Program-made: the position numbers and the translations under genes | Part shown: one piece after another, positions 27,518 to 37,555 of the stretch | Layout: the number at the start of each line of letters is the position of its first letter | How positions within the stretch are numbered: the first letter of the stretch is position 1 | The notes under the pieces: model-generated | What the model was told of the DNA's origin: nothing | Seen by the model: only the letters and a program-made list of their open reading frames with translations | Databases searched by the model: none | Assembly: GCA_900473745.1 (NCBI GenBank) | Contig: UCMW01000007.1 | Location: forward strand, 434,001-498,000 | From: Hyphomicrobiales bacterium | GTDB lineage: Bacteria; Pseudomonadota; Alphaproteobacteria; Rhizobiales; Rhizobiaceae | DNA length: 64,000 bases | Direction of reading: 5' to 3'

Positions 27518-29031
27518 TTCGCCCACCGCATGGTTTCGAGCCCGAAGGAACGCTCGAACGGGTCGATTGTGGCCCCCTCCAGCTTCGGCGAGACGGCGAC
27601 AGTTTGCTGGTACCAGGCAATCGGAATGACGGGCAGATCAGCCTGTATGGCGGCCACGGCTTGATGCCGCAGCGCCTCGCCCTGAGTCTGATCCGTCACG
27701 CGGGTCAGGTCGTCGAGTGCCGTCTCGAAGCCGGCATTCGTCCAGTTCATCGCACCCCAGTCACCGCCGCCTGGGCCGTAGTCGGTGAGCATGGTGCCGA
27801 TCGGATCGGGCACGAGAGCAAAGTTGCGCGCCATCAACGCGAGTTCAAGCGAAGCGTCCTGATGCTTGGCGGGGATCTCCGAGGAATTGGTCGAGTTGAT
27901 CGTCAGCGCCACGCCGATTTGCTTGAGCTGGTCCTGCAGGACCGCGGCGATCAGTGGCAGTTCGGGACGGTCAGGATAGGTTGTCAGCGTCAGCGCGAAG
28001 GGCTTGCCGTCCTTCTCCAGCATCCCGCCGGCGCCCGGCGTCCAGCCGAGTTCGGCCAGAAGCGCCTTGGCCTTTTCAGGATCGTAGCCGAGCGGTGCCA
28101 GATCGGCATCGTGCCAGATCTTCAGGCTCGGCGGGAAGAGTTGAGTAGCGGCCGCCGGGTAGCGCAGGATCGCAACGGCAAGCCCTTCGCGGTCGATGGC
28201 GAAGCTCAGCGCCTCGCGTGCCTTCACATCGGCGAGGAAGGCATGGCTGGCATTGACCTTCAGAAGCACGCTGCGCGGTATCGACACCGACTGCAGCACG
28301 ACCTTGTCACCCTTCGCCAGACGTGTGCGGCTGGCCGGGTCGAGGTTGAAGACATAGTCGGCATCGCCGCTCTCAGCCATCAGCGCGCGGGTCTCGGCGC
28401 GGCTGACCGAAAGATAGGTCGCCTTCTCGATCTCGGGCTTCTGGCCCCAATAGTCAGCGAAGCGTTCGACGGATAGGCTCTGCGGCGCCTCGAGCTTTGT
28501 CAGCTTGAACGGACCGGTGCCGATGACCGCCTTGACGTCGGCACCTTCATAAGCCGCCGGCGCGAGGATCTGGGCACGGTTTTCGGCAAGGAAGGCAAGC
28601 AGTGGAACAAAGGGTTTCGACAGCGAGACGACAACCGCCCCTTCCCCATCTGCCTTGATCTCGGTGATCGGCGCCTTGCTGAGCAGACCGGCCTTTGCTC
28701 TGGCGATGTTCAAGGCCGACGCAACCGCCTCGGCCGTCAGCCCTATGCCGTCCTGGAATTTCACGCCGGACTGAAGCTCGAAGCGCCAGGTGAGACCGTC
28801 TTCGCTGACCGCCCAGCTCTTCGCGAGCGACGGAACCGGATTGCCGTCCATATCGGCTTCGACAAGCGTTTCGACGATCCCCATGCGTAGGAAGATGTCG
28901 CCGGACTTGGCAGGATCGAGACCGGTGATTTCGAAGGGCGCGACGATGTCGACGACACCGTCGGTCGCCATGGCGGGCGCCGAACCGGCCAGCAGCGTCA
29001 TGAGCGAGACAGCGACGATATTCTTGAACAT
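27514..29031 (-). CDS. Peptide/nickel-type ABC transporter substrate-binding protein
   Basis: This 505-residue periplasmic receptor of the DppA/OppA/NikA family has a signal peptide [20 protein letters not shown] (cleavage after AMA). The family segment [20 protein letters not shown] and the long two-lobed body with [16 protein letters not shown] helix ([14 protein letters not shown]) and YQQTVAVSP near the C-terminus are present. It heads a four-gene transcription unit. The ligand, a peptide, nickel complex or opine-like compound, cannot be told. The ATG at 29031 gives a proper signal peptide, while 29106 does not. Confidence 0.92.
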   Translation of the reverse strand: MFKNIVAVSLMTLLAGSAPAMATDGVVDIVAPFEITGLDPAKSGDIFLRMGIVETLVEADMDGNPVPSLAKSWAVSEDGLTWRFELQSGVKFQDGIGLTAEAVASALNIARAKAGLLSKAPITEIKADGEGAVVVSLSKPFVPLLAFLAENRAQILAPAAYEGADVKAVIGTGPFKLTKLEAPQSLSVERFADYWGQKPEIEKATYLSVSRAETRALMAESGDADYVFNLDPASRTRLAKGDKVVLQSVSIPRSVLLKVNASHAFLADVKAREALSFAIDREGLAVAILRYPAAATQLFPPSLKIWHDADLAPLGYDPEKAKALLAELGWTPGAGGMLEKDGKPFALTLTTYPDRPELPLIAAVLQDQLKQIGVALTINSTNSSEIPAKHQDASLELALMARNFALVPDPIGTMLTDYGPGGGDWGAMNWTNAGFETALDDLTRVTDQTQGEALRHQAVAAIQADLPVIPIAWYQQTVAVSPKLEGATIDPFERSFGLETMRWAK

Positions 29032-29203
29032 TAGCACCACCTTTAATGTTATAAAGTTACATCCGCCTAGCCAAACCGATCTGCGCTGTCCAGTGCGGCG
29101 AAGCACTCGCCCACAACCCTCACCTCACTTGACGATTTTCAAACTTGACCCGGAAAGCGGAAATCCGTTGCACGGCAGGGGCCGAGGCGGTATTTCGCAG
29201 GCC

Positions 29204-30148
29204 ATGACAGAACATTTGACAGCCCCCCGCCCCGAGACAAGCGGCGCCTTTTGCGTCGCCGCCCTCTATCACTTTGCCAAGTTTGCGCGTTTCGAGAGCT
29301 TTCAGGAACCGCTCGAGGCACTCTGCAAGGCTGAAGGCGTCAAGGGCACGCTGCTCATTGCCCATGAGGGCATCAACGGCACGATCGCCGGCACCGATGC
29401 CGCGATTGCCAAGGTTCTGGCGTTTCTTCGCAGCCAGCCGGAATTCAAGGCACTGGAGCACAAGGAAAGCCGTGCGTCCAAGATGCCGTTCCTGCGCATG
29501 AAGGTGCGGCTGAAGAAGGAAATCGTGACCATGGGCGTCGAGGATATCGACCCCAACGAGATCGTCGGCACCTATGTGGACCCGAAGGACTGGAACGATC
29601 TGATTTCAGATCCTGAGACCATCGTCATCGACACTCGCAACGACTATGAGACGGCAATCGGCATTTTCCGCGGCGCGGTCGATCCGAACACCAAGACGTT
29701 TCGCGAATTTCCCGACTGGGTGAAGAACAATCCCGGCCTGCACAACAAGCCGAAGATTGCCATGTATTGCACCGGCGGCATCCGCTGCGAAAAGGCGACC
29801 GCCTTCATGAAGCAGCAGGGCTTCGACGAGGTCTACCACCTCAAGGGCGGCATCCTGAAATATCTGGAGGAAGTGCCGGAAGAACAGAGCCTCTGGGATG
29901 GCGCCTGCTTCGTCTTCGACGAGCGCGTATCCGTCACCCATGGCCTGAAAGAGGGCGATCACAAGCTCTGCCACGCCTGCCGCAACCCGATCACTGCAGA
30001 AGAAATGACCCATCCCCACTACGAGGAAGGTGTTTCCTGCAGCCATTGCTACGAGAGCCGCACCGAAGCCGACCGTGACCGCTATCGCCAGCGCCAGCTG
30101 CAGATTGCGCTCGCCAGGAAGCGTGGCGAAAAGCATATCGGCGGCTGA
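29204..30148 (+). CDS. trhO: tRNA uridine(34) hydroxylase, rhodanese-related (TrhO/YceA)
   Basis: This 314-residue protein has an N-terminal ferredoxin-like domain (about 15-115, [14 protein letters not shown]), then a rhodanese domain with VIDTRNDYE and the catalytic loop CTGGIRCE (Cys189), and a C-terminal tail with two CxxC pairs (CHAC, CSHC) that may bind zinc. TrhO makes 5-hydroxyuridine at tRNA position 34. The gene is single, divergent from the ABC operon. The start at 29204 is chosen from the normal family N-terminus. Confidence 0.93.
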   Translation: MTEHLTAPRPETSGAFCVAALYHFAKFARFESFQEPLEALCKAEGVKGTLLIAHEGINGTIAGTDAAIAKVLAFLRSQPEFKALEHKESRASKMPFLRMKVRLKKEIVTMGVEDIDPNEIVGTYVDPKDWNDLISDPETIVIDTRNDYETAIGIFRGAVDPNTKTFREFPDWVKNNPGLHNKPKIAMYCTGGIRCEKATAFMKQQGFDEVYHLKGGILKYLEEVPEEQSLWDGACFVFDERVSVTHGLKEGDHKLCHACRNPITAEEMTHPHYEEGVSCSHCYESRTEADRDRYRQRQLQIALARKRGEKHIGG

Positions 30149-30162
30149 TGCCGCCGAAGGTG

Positions 30163-32403
30163 TCAGACCAGGAGCCCACCCTCGCGGCTTGCCGCAAAGG
30201 CGAGTTCCGCAGCCTTCGCCCGCAATTCCATCGGCCGCAGCATGAGCGCCGCAATCTGCTCGGGTGATTGCGGGCGTCCGAAGAGATAGCCCTGCAGCTG
30301 ATCGCAGCCGGCCAACCGCAGGATGACGGCCTGCTGTTCGGTCTCCACACCTTCCGCCGTCACCGGAATGCCGAGTGAACGTGCGAGCGCCACAGTCGCC
30401 TGCAGCATTTCGACGGCACGATGACCACGGTCCAGCGACTGGACGAGCGAGCGGTCGATCTTCATGCGGTCGAAGCCGAATTGCCTGAGATAGCCGACGC
30501 TGGAGAAGCCGGCACCGAAATCGTCGAGCGCTATGCGCAGCCCGAGTGCCCGGAGCCGTTCCATGGCCAGGCGTGCGCGATCCGGGCTCTGAATAAAGTA
30601 AGTCTCCGTCATCTCGAGAACGACGCGACCCGGCTCGATATTGGCCTGCTCGAACATGGCAGCGACGTGGTCCACGAAGGAGGGATCGCGGAACTGCCCC
30701 GGCGAGACATTGACCGAGAGCTTCAATTCGGGCCAGTGGGAGAGCTGCTGCAACGACTGGCGCAAGACGCAGAGACCGAGCTGGTCGATCAGGCCGCTTG
30801 TCTCCGCGATCGGGATGAAGACATCTGGCGAGACGGGGCCATGCCCCTTGCGGGTCCAGCGCGCCAGCGCCTCAACGCTGACAAGCGCAAACGTCTTGGC
30901 ATCGACGACCGGCTGGTAGACCACCTCGATCTCGCCGCGGGCAATCGCCCCACGCAGATCGATTTCCATCTGATTGCGGCTCTCTCGCTCTTCATCCATG
31001 CGAGGGTCGTAGACCGTCGACCGGCCCCGCCCGCCATCCTTGGACGAATACATGGCCATGTCGGCGCGCCGTGTGAGCTCGCCACCATCCACGCGGCCAC
31101 TTTCAGAAACACAGACACCGATGCTGCAGCCGACGACGACAGTCCGCTCCCCGAGAAGCACAGGTTCGTCGAAGAAGGCGAGGATCGAATCCGCGAGTAT
31201 GGACGCACGGACCTGCGCATCGCTGCCTGTCAGCACGATGCCGAACTCGTCGCCACCGATGCGAGCAAGTCCGGCCTCCTCGCCGACCAGAACCGACAGC
31301 CCCGCTCCGACGGCCCGGATCAATCGATCCCCCGTCGCATGACCATAGGCGTCGTTGACTTCCTTGAACCCGTCTAGATCCAGATAGAGGAGAACGACGT
31401 CTTCCGCCGCCTCGCGCGCACGCTGCACCTCGTCTTCAAGGAGCTGACTGAGGCCCGCGCGGTTCAGAAGTCCACTCAGCCGGTCGGTCTGGGCAAGCTT
31501 GACGGCATTGGCTTCGTCTGCACGCACGCGGCGCATCTCGGCATTTCCGATGACCACGAGCAGAAGGCAGTAGATGACGATGATCACGACAGCCGCGGTG
31601 ATCAGCGGCTCGACCTGCTCGCGGCTTTGGTCACCCGGCGCGCGCGGTGTCCAGGCCAGCGACGCGACCGCCTCACCCGTCGGGGCGGAAATCGCGACAG
31701 ACGTCGCGCTTGCGGACGAAGGAACGAGAACGAGGCCGGGCAGGACATAGGCCTCCGAGATCCGTTCGACAGTCAAGGGTGCCAGATGCCGGATGAAGAC
31801 CAGATAGAGGAACTTCTCCGGCGGTTGACCGATGTCTCCGGATTTCGGCCGAATGAGCGCAACACCGGCAGAACCGATGCCCTTCTGGGTCCTGACGAAG
31901 CCGAGCGCTTGCGGGACAAGACCACTCTGGCCCGTGCGCACCTTTTCGAAAAGCCCCATGAGGGTCGGCGTCAGATAACCCCTGGCGTCACCGTCGATCG
32001 GTTGGCCGTCGGCATAGGCCATTATCGGCTGGCCTTGCGCATCGAGCACGATCGCGACGTCGAAGAGATCGCTGTCGAAGGTCATGTCGCCGAAATTGCT
32101 GATCATCCAGGCCATGTCCTGGTTGTCATAGGCGTTGATCGCCGCGTCATCCCAGGCCGTGTAGTCAAGCAGCGTGGCACCCAGTTGGTGCTCGAAAGTC
32201 TGGATGGCACCAATCAACGTCTCGCGTGACCGCTCCTCGTCGAGGTGATTGGCATAGGTCGCGACCCGGTCAAGTGCCGACATCACGATCGAGGCGACCA
32301 TCATCGCCATGGTCGCGAACACCACAAGCAACGCCGCGACTGCTACCCGTCGGGTCGCGAGTGGCCGAAGCCGTTTGTCCAAATGGTGAAGCCGCATAAA
32401 CAT
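30163..32403 (-). CDS. CHASE4-GGDEF-EAL bifunctional cyclic-di-GMP enzyme
   Basis: This is a 746-residue membrane protein. TM1 is at about 20-42. A periplasmic CHASE4-like sensor (about 55-250, with LDYTAWDDAAINAYDNQD) follows, then TM2 at about 267-286, a GGDEF domain (intact GGDEF at 383-387) and an EAL domain. The EAL domain keeps EALARW (511-516), the NVSPGQF segment and DDFGAGFS, so it should be active. It could both make and degrade cyclic-di-GMP in response to an outside signal. It is transcribed alone, convergent to trhO. Confidence 0.95.
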   Translation of the reverse strand: MFMRLHHLDKRLRPLATRRVAVAALLVVFATMAMMVASIVMSALDRVATYANHLDEERSRETLIGAIQTFEHQLGATLLDYTAWDDAAINAYDNQDMAWMISNFGDMTFDSDLFDVAIVLDAQGQPIMAYADGQPIDGDARGYLTPTLMGLFEKVRTGQSGLVPQALGFVRTQKGIGSAGVALIRPKSGDIGQPPEKFLYLVFIRHLAPLTVERISEAYVLPGLVLVPSSASATSVAISAPTGEAVASLAWTPRAPGDQSREQVEPLITAAVVIIVIYCLLLVVIGNAEMRRVRADEANAVKLAQTDRLSGLLNRAGLSQLLEDEVQRAREAAEDVVLLYLDLDGFKEVNDAYGHATGDRLIRAVGAGLSVLVGEEAGLARIGGDEFGIVLTGSDAQVRASILADSILAFFDEPVLLGERTVVVGCSIGVCVSESGRVDGGELTRRADMAMYSSKDGGRGRSTVYDPRMDEERESRNQMEIDLRGAIARGEIEVVYQPVVDAKTFALVSVEALARWTRKGHGPVSPDVFIPIAETSGLIDQLGLCVLRQSLQQLSHWPELKLSVNVSPGQFRDPSFVDHVAAMFEQANIEPGRVVLEMTETYFIQSPDRARLAMERLRALGLRIALDDFGAGFSSVGYLRQFGFDRMKIDRSLVQSLDRGHRAVEMLQATVALARSLGIPVTAEGVETEQQAVILRLAGCDQLQGYLFGRPQSPEQIAALMLRPMELRAKAAELAFAASREGGLLV

Positions 32404-32512
32404 TACCCAAAGGCTGAAGCCCCACCATGCGATGCAATGTGTTCAATTTGACTTAACACACTGAACATCATGCTGAATATTGATCGATCCGGGTATGCGG
32501 ATATCCTCCGGA

Positions 32513-32541
32513 AAAAAATGGGCCCCGGTTGCCCGGAGCCC
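32513..32541 (-). terminator. Terminator after the nitroreductase gene
   Basis: GGGCTCCGG-GCAA-CCGGGGCCC on the minus strand followed by ATTTTTTT, about 43 bases after the stop at 32584. Confidence 0.8.
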
Positions 32542-32583
32542 TAGCGGTCGACCTGGAGGTGCCGACTGGAAGTCACATGATCA

Positions 32584-33222
32584 TCAGGCGACGACGGACA
32601 CGAATTCGTCCTTCGGACGTCGAACCTTCTTCAGGCCGGCGAGCCAGTCGCCTTCCGCAGCACGGTAGCCGATCGGCAGAATGGTGACGGAGCGCAGGCC
32701 CTTTTCGCGCAAGCCCAGGATCTCGTCGAGCTTGGCAGCGTCAAAGCCTTCCATCGGGGTCGCATCGACACCTTCGAAGGCTGCCGCAGCGACGGCCATG
32801 CCAAAGCCGATATAGGCCTGGCGGGCGGCATGCTCAAAATTCATGTCCGCATCGCGGCCCGGATACATGCCGAGCAACATCTGGCGATAGTTCTCCCAGC
32901 CGTCGTTCTTGAAGCCACGCTCTTCATTGGTGAGGTCGAACATGTGGTTGATGCGCTCGACCGTGTAATTGTCCCAGGCGGCAAAGACGAGCAGATGCGA
33001 GCCTTCGGTGACCTGGGCCTGGTTCCAGGCGATCTCCTTGATCTTGGCGCGGACGTCCTTGTTGGTCACCACGATGACTTCGAAGGGCTGCAGGCCGCTG
33101 GAGGTGGGCGCAAGGCGGGCCGCTTCGAGAATGCGCTCGACCTTGTCTTCGGAAACGGTCTTGGCCGGGTCCATCTTCTTGGTGGCATAGCGCCAGTTCA
33201 GCTTTTCAATGAGTGCGGACAT
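32584..33222 (-). CDS. Nitroreductase-family NAD(P)H-dependent oxidoreductase
   Basis: This 212-residue FMN enzyme begins MSALIEKLNWRYATKKMDPA with the Arg-Tyr-Ala-x-Lys FMN-binding segment. It continues with RLAPTSSGLQPFEVIVV, and its C-terminal part is GLREKGLRSVTILPIGYRAA. This is the NfsB/YodC-like pattern. Such enzymes reduce quinones, nitro compounds or other electrophiles. It lies divergent to an HxlR regulator of the redox-sensing kind, which probably controls it. The ATG at 33222 is preferred to 33288. Confidence 0.92.
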   Translation of the reverse strand: MSALIEKLNWRYATKKMDPAKTVSEDKVERILEAARLAPTSSGLQPFEVIVVTNKDVRAKIKEIAWNQAQVTEGSHLLVFAAWDNYTVERINHMFDLTNEERGFKNDGWENYRQMLLGMYPGRDADMNFEHAARQAYIGFGMAVAAAAFEGVDATPMEGFDAAKLDEILGLREKGLRSVTILPIGYRAAEGDWLAGLKKVRRPKDEFVSVVA

Positions 33223-33381
33223 GGTCAGGCTCCTGGTTGGACCCGGCGCGCCCGAAATCTTTGGCACGAGCAACAGATCTGGTATCAATTAGTAACCAAG
33301 CCTACATATGTAACCAGAATTAATGTGCAAGGAGGCACATTTTTGATACCATGTTACAAGAGAAGAACGATTGGACCCGCC

Positions 33382-33777
33382 ATGTGTGACAACTACGACC
33401 CGTCGAAATGCCAGACCGTCAGTGAAATGCTGGCACGCCTCGGCGACAAATGGACGGTTCTCGTGATCATGATGCTCGGCGATGGACCGCAGCGTTTCTC
33501 CGATCTCAAGCGTTCGGTGGTGGGAATCTCCCAGCGCATGCTGACACTGACGCTGCGGGCGCTCGAACGAGACGGCATTGTCGAGCGCACGGTGCATCCC
33601 ACCGTGCCGCCGAAGGTTGAATATGCGCTCACCGATCTCGGCCGCTCATTCGGCGAGCCGATCCGAGCGCTCGGCGGCTGGGTCTTCACCCACCATGAGC
33701 GCATCCAGTCGGCGCGCGCAGAATTCGACCTGCGCAACGAAGCCGATGCCGGCAACAAGCTGATCAAGCTCGGGTAA
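33382..33777 (+). CDS. HxlR-family transcriptional regulator, probably redox responsive
   Basis: This 131-residue winged-helix protein begins MCDNYDPSKCQTVSEMLARL and continues with GDKWTVLVIMMLGDGPQRFSDLK and GISQRMLTLTLRALERDGIV. Cys2 and Cys10 lie near the start. HxlR regulators such as YodB, HypR and QorR sense oxidants through an N-terminal cysteine. The divergent nitroreductase fits an electrophile or quinone response. The 160-bp shared gap is AT-rich and contains two TTAGTAACCA/TGTTAC-like stretches, but I do not propose a defined operator. Confidence 0.92.
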   Translation: MCDNYDPSKCQTVSEMLARLGDKWTVLVIMMLGDGPQRFSDLKRSVVGISQRMLTLTLRALERDGIVERTVHPTVPPKVEYALTDLGRSFGEPIRALGGWVFTHHERIQSARAEFDLRNEADAGNKLIKLG

Positions 33778-33816
33778 GAACGACGATGCAGTGGCGTGGC
33801 GCGCGACGTCGCTCCG

Positions 33817-35199
33817 TCAGTCGGCAGAAAAATTCCCCTTGGGAAATTCGAGCGCCAGATCGCGATACCACTTGCCGCTCTTCTTGATGGTGCGGACCTG
33901 CGTGCCATAATCGACATGCACTAGGCCGAAACGCATCTTGTAGCCTTCGGCCCACTCGAAATTGTCCATCAGCGACCAGGCGAAATAGCCCTGCATCGGA
34001 TAGCCCTCGGCAATCAGATCGGCGACCTTGTCGAGGTGCTCGGCGTAGTAATCGAGCCGCGGCTGGTCATCCACCTCGCCACCCTCGACCTCCATGTTGT
34101 AGCAGGCGCCGTTCTCGGTGATGTAGCAGACCGGCAGGTCATAGCGGGCGTAGAGCCGCTCGACCAGCGACTTCAGCGCCGGCGCATAGACCTCCCAGCC
34201 GATATCGGTTTTCACATCCGACACAGGCGCCGCGTTGACGGTCGCGGGGAATTCGGCACCCGGCGTCGGGTCGTCGGCAACGCGCATCGGCGTGTAATAG
34301 TTCAGACCCCACCAGTCGAGCTTCTGACTGATGATGGCGAGATCGCCCTCTTCGATGACCGGCATGCGATGGCCGAGCGCCGAGAGGAAGTCTGCCGGAT
34401 ACTCGCCCTTGAAGACCGGATCGAAGAACACGCCATTGTGGAACTGATGCGCCCGCTCGGCGGCTGCCTTGTCGGCGGTGCTGTCGGAACCCGGCAGCGT
34501 CTCATGCGCATTCAGCACCAGTCCGACCGGCACATTTGGTGCGATTTCGCGGATCGCCTGCACGGAAAGTCCATGCGCCAGATTGGTATAGTGCAGCGCA
34601 TGCAGCGCTGCATCCATGTTGCGCTCACCAGGAGCGTGAATGCCATAGAGATGGCTGAGCCAGACCGAGCACCACGGCTCGTTGAAAGTCGCGACCGCAT
34701 CGAGCCTATCGCCGAGCCGCTCCATCACCACCTTGGTATAGCGCTGAAACGCCTGCGCCGTCGATCGCGCCGTCCAACCGCCCTCGCCCATCAGGGCGAG
34801 CGGCAAATCCCAATGGTACAGCGTCGCATAGGCCTTGATGCCGCGCGCCTTCAACCCATCGACCAGATTGTCGTAAAAATCCAACCCCTTCTCGTTGATC
34901 GGGCCGGTGCCTTCAGGAATGATGCGCGGCCAGGCGATCGAAAAACGATAGCCAGTGACGCCCATGTCCTTGATGAGATCAAGATCGCTTTCCCAGCGAT
35001 TGTAGTGATCGCAGGCGACATCCCCATTGTGCCGCCCGAAGACCCGTCCCGGCATGTTGGAGAAGGCATCCCAGATCGAGGGCTTGCGCCCATCGGCCTT
35101 CGATGCCCCTTCGATCTGGAAAGAGGCGGTGGCGACACCGAACAGGAAGTCACCGGGAAAGCGCGAGGCCAGAGCCTTGGGATCGATCATCAAACACAT
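33817..35199 (-). CDS. GH1 family beta-glucosidase
   Basis: This 460-residue cytoplasmic glycosidase is of normal family length. The acid/base Glu174 is in TFNEPW and the nucleophile Glu362 in YITENGA. The N-terminal FPGDFLFGVATASFQIEG is the GH1 signature. It has no signal peptide and cleaves beta-glucosides after uptake. It lies at the edge of a sugar cluster with a Gfo/Idh/MocA dehydrogenase and a CUT2 transporter on the same strand. The gap to the dehydrogenase gene (360 bp) holds palindromic repeats, so it may have its own promoter. The start could also be at 35190. Confidence 0.94.
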   Translation of the reverse strand: MCLMIDPKALASRFPGDFLFGVATASFQIEGASKADGRKPSIWDAFSNMPGRVFGRHNGDVACDHYNRWESDLDLIKDMGVTGYRFSIAWPRIIPEGTGPINEKGLDFYDNLVDGLKARGIKAYATLYHWDLPLALMGEGGWTARSTAQAFQRYTKVVMERLGDRLDAVATFNEPWCSVWLSHLYGIHAPGERNMDAALHALHYTNLAHGLSVQAIREIAPNVPVGLVLNAHETLPGSDSTADKAAAERAHQFHNGVFFDPVFKGEYPADFLSALGHRMPVIEEGDLAIISQKLDWWGLNYYTPMRVADDPTPGAEFPATVNAAPVSDVKTDIGWEVYAPALKSLVERLYARYDLPVCYITENGACYNMEVEGGEVDDQPRLDYYAEHLDKVADLIAEGYPMQGYFAWSLMDNFEWAEGYKMRFGLVHVDYGTQVRTIKKSGKWYRDLALEFPKGNFSAD

Positions 35200-35310
35200 C
35201 CTTCGTCATAGCGGGCGGAAGGCCGCCGCTGGTCAGTGACAAGCGATTTAGAGCAATCGCGCGACGCGGTGAAGACGCAGGAAACAAAAAACTGCAACGT
35301 TGCAGGAAAT

Positions 35311-35520
35311 CCACCCTCCCTTTGCACGAAGGGTCGGAGTGCAGCTGCGGGGTGGGGTGACCGCTGGCGTCACCTCCTCTCCCCTGGGGGAGAGGGTCGC
35401 CGAGCGAAGCGGAGGCGGGGTGAGGGGGCAGGCTGGCAAGGCGCTTGCCGCATGGCCTTGCACTTTGCTCCCCCTCATCCGGCGCTTCGCGCCACCTTCT
35501 CCCCGCTGGGAAGAAGAGGG
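35311..35520. repeat. Palindromic intergenic repeats (RIME/REP-like)
   Basis: Two adjacent foldable pieces fill most of the gap between the beta-glucosidase and dehydrogenase genes. The first (about 35311-35356) has CCACCCTCC...GGGGTGGGG arms. The second (about 35372-35520) has left and right halves of the form CTCTCCCC...GGGGAGAGGGTCGCCG...CGGGGTGAGGGGG and CCCCCTCATCCGGCGC...CTTCTCCCC that can pair with each other. Inner stems are closed by GAGCGAAGC and GCGCTTCGCGC. This architecture recurs at 45802 and 56933. Confidence 0.7.
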
Positions 35521-35559
35521 AGAAACCCGCCAGCGCCCGCGCCCAAGGAGGAGGTGGAG

Positions 35560-36732
35560 CTACACCTTCACCCAGCCACCATTCTTCTTGCCGGACTCGA
35601 TGCAGGCCGTGACAAAAGCCACCCCCTTCACCCCGTCATCGACCGTGGGATAGACCACCGCCGGATCGACGGCAGCACCCGCCTTCGCCGCATTGATGGC
35701 GTGAGCCGCTTCCGTGTAGATCGTTGCAAAGGCCTCCAGATAACCTTCCGGATGCCCCGACGGGATCCGCGTAACGCGGGCCGCAGCCGCATTGGCGCCA
35801 GCCCCGCCGCGGGTGATCAGCTGCTTCGGCTCGCCCAGCCGCGTGAACCACAGATAATTCGGATCGGCCTGCGTCCACTCGATGCCGGCCTTGGTGCCGT
35901 AAATCCGGACCTTCAGCCCGTTCTCGTTACCGGTCGCCACCTGGCTGCACCACAGCAGGCCCTTGGCGCCACCCTTGAAGCGCAGCATCACATGGGCATT
36001 GTCATCGAGACGACGACCTTCAACGAAAGTGTGTACGTCGGCAGCCAACTCATCGAGCTCCAGACCGGAAATGAAGGAGCCGAGGTTGTAGGCATGTGTG
36101 CCAATGTCGCCGGTCGAACCACCCACGCCCGACTGCTTCGGGTCCGTGCGCCAGGCAGCCTGTTTCTGCCCGGTCTGTTCGATCGGCTCAGCCAGCCAAT
36201 CCTGCGGATACTCCATCTGCACGAGACGGAGATCGCCAAGCTCGCCAGAGCGCACGAGTTCACGCGCATGCCGCACCATCGGGTAGCCGGTGTAGTTATG
36301 GGTCAGGATGAACACCGCCTTCGCCTTGTCGGCAACCGCCTTCAGCGCCTTGGCGTCCTCGAGGTTAGAGGCCAGCGGCTTGTCGCAGATGACGTGGATG
36401 CCGCGCTCCAGGAAAGCCTTGGCAGCCGGGAAATGCACATGGTTAGGCGTGACGATCGACACCGCCTCAATCCCATCGGCACGAGCAGCTTCCTTCTCCG
36501 CCATCTCTTCGTAGGAGCCGTAGCAACGCTCGGCGTCTAGCCCGAGCTCACGGCCGGACGCCACGGACTTTTCCGGTGTCGAAGACAGTGCACCAGCGAC
36601 GAGGTCGTACTGGTCGTCGAGACGGGCTGCCATGCGATGCACCGCACCGATGAAAGCACCAGCGCCGCCGCCAACCATGCCCAGCCGGATCTTCGGTGTC
36701 CGTTCGCCCGATTTGCTTGCTTCGATCGCCAT
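35560..36732 (-). CDS. Gfo/Idh/MocA-family sugar dehydrogenase
   Basis: This 390-residue NAD(P)-dependent oxidoreductase has an N-terminal Rossmann fold (GMVGGGAGAFIGAVH, 18-32). The catalytic Lys118 is in CDKPLA, and Asp209 and His213 are in GDIGTHAYNLGS. The family oxidises hydroxyl groups of sugars and glycosides such as inositol, levoglucosan and glucosides. The neighbouring TIM-barrel isomerase, CUT2 transporter and beta-glucosidase suggest a role in breakdown of one sugar or glycoside. The ATG at 36732 (preceded by AAGGAGGACGC) is the natural start. A 20-bp TCTGGAG...CTCCAGA palindrome (36759-36778) lies upstream. Confidence 0.92.
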   Translation of the reverse strand: MAIEASKSGERTPKIRLGMVGGGAGAFIGAVHRMAARLDDQYDLVAGALSSTPEKSVASGRELGLDAERCYGSYEEMAEKEAARADGIEAVSIVTPNHVHFPAAKAFLERGIHVICDKPLASNLEDAKALKAVADKAKAVFILTHNYTGYPMVRHARELVRSGELGDLRLVQMEYPQDWLAEPIEQTGQKQAAWRTDPKQSGVGGSTGDIGTHAYNLGSFISGLELDELAADVHTFVEGRRLDDNAHVMLRFKGGAKGLLWCSQVATGNENGLKVRIYGTKAGIEWTQADPNYLWFTRLGEPKQLITRGGAGANAAAARVTRIPSGHPEGYLEAFATIYTEAAHAINAAKAGAAVDPAVVYPTVDDGVKGVAFVTACIESGKKNGGWVKV

Positions 36733-36758
36733 AATGCGTCCTCCTTCTATGAGCTGCG

Positions 36759-36778
36759 TCTGGAGTTCACGCTCCAGA
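36759..36778. promoter_or_regulatory. Palindrome in front of the dehydrogenase gene
   Basis: TCTGGAG-TTCACG-CTCCAGA, 7-base arms with a 6-base centre, 27-46 bases before the ATG at 36732 in the gap shared with the divergent acetyltransferase gene. It could be an operator or a leader hairpin. Confidence 0.35.
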
Positions 36779-36916
36779 TCCGTTAGACTGGCATCCGAGA
36801 AGAAGGATGCCCTGACAGTGAACATCTGAGATCCGCCTCTTCTGAGGCAAAGCATTTCAAACCGGCGTCAGCGATCAACGCGACGTCAGATGCATGCTTT
36901 TGCAAGGATCTCGACC

Positions 36917-37552
36917 ATGCCTTTTCTCGATCCGAGACAACCCTATCCGATCACGCTCGCCGATGGCACGCCCTATCGCGAGACCGTCCAGCTCGCCGCC
37001 GTCATCGACCATCCGCGCATGGAGATCGGCGACTTCAGCTATTTCACCCATTCCGGCAAAGCGGACGAAACGGCAGCGATCCTCGCGCCCTATCTTTATC
37101 CCTTCAGCCAGGAACGGCTGGTGATCGGCCGTTTCGTGCAGATCGCCCGCGAGGCGATCTTCATCACCAGTTCCGCCAATCACGCCATGTCGGGCGTGAC
37201 GACCTATCCCTTCCGCGTCTTCAGCCCTCAGACCATAGACGGCTATCAGGACCTCCCCTACCGCGACACTGTAATCGGCCACGACGTTTGGATCGGCCAT
37301 GGCGCCACGATCATGCCGGGGGTTACGATCGGCCCGGGCGCCATCATCGCCGCACGTGCCGTGGTCACCCAGAACGTGTCGCCCTACACCATCGTCGGCG
37401 GCAATCCCGCGACCATGATCCGACAGCGCTTCTCGGAAGCAGAGATTGCCGACCTCCTTGCGCTTGCCTGGTGGGACTGGCCCATCGACAAAATCGAACG
37501 CGCCCTGCGCCATCTCGAGAGCGGCGATTTCGCCGCCCTCAAGCAGGTCTAG
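36917..37552 (+). CDS. CatB-related (Vat/XAT) hexapeptide O-acetyltransferase
   Basis: This 211-residue left-handed beta-helix protein has hexapeptide repeats (IGHDVWIGHGATIMPGVTIG, AIIAARAVVTQNV). It also has the xenobiotic acetyltransferase loop with the catalytic His in SSANHAMSGVTTYPF, and PYTIVGGNPATMIRQRF before the C-terminal helix. Relatives acetylate chloramphenicol, streptogramins or unknown sugars. Resistance is not implied. It is divergent from the dehydrogenase gene and convergent with the isomerase gene (three bases apart). Start at 36917 with AAGGA upstream. Confidence 0.9.
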   Translation: MPFLDPRQPYPITLADGTPYRETVQLAAVIDHPRMEIGDFSYFTHSGKADETAAILAPYLYPFSQERLVIGRFVQIAREAIFITSSANHAMSGVTTYPFRVFSPQTIDGYQDLPYRDTVIGHDVWIGHGATIMPGVTIGPGAIIAARAVVTQNVSPYTIVGGNPATMIRQRFSEAEIADLLALAWWDWPIDKIERALRHLESGDFAALKQV

Positions 37553-37555
37553 GCC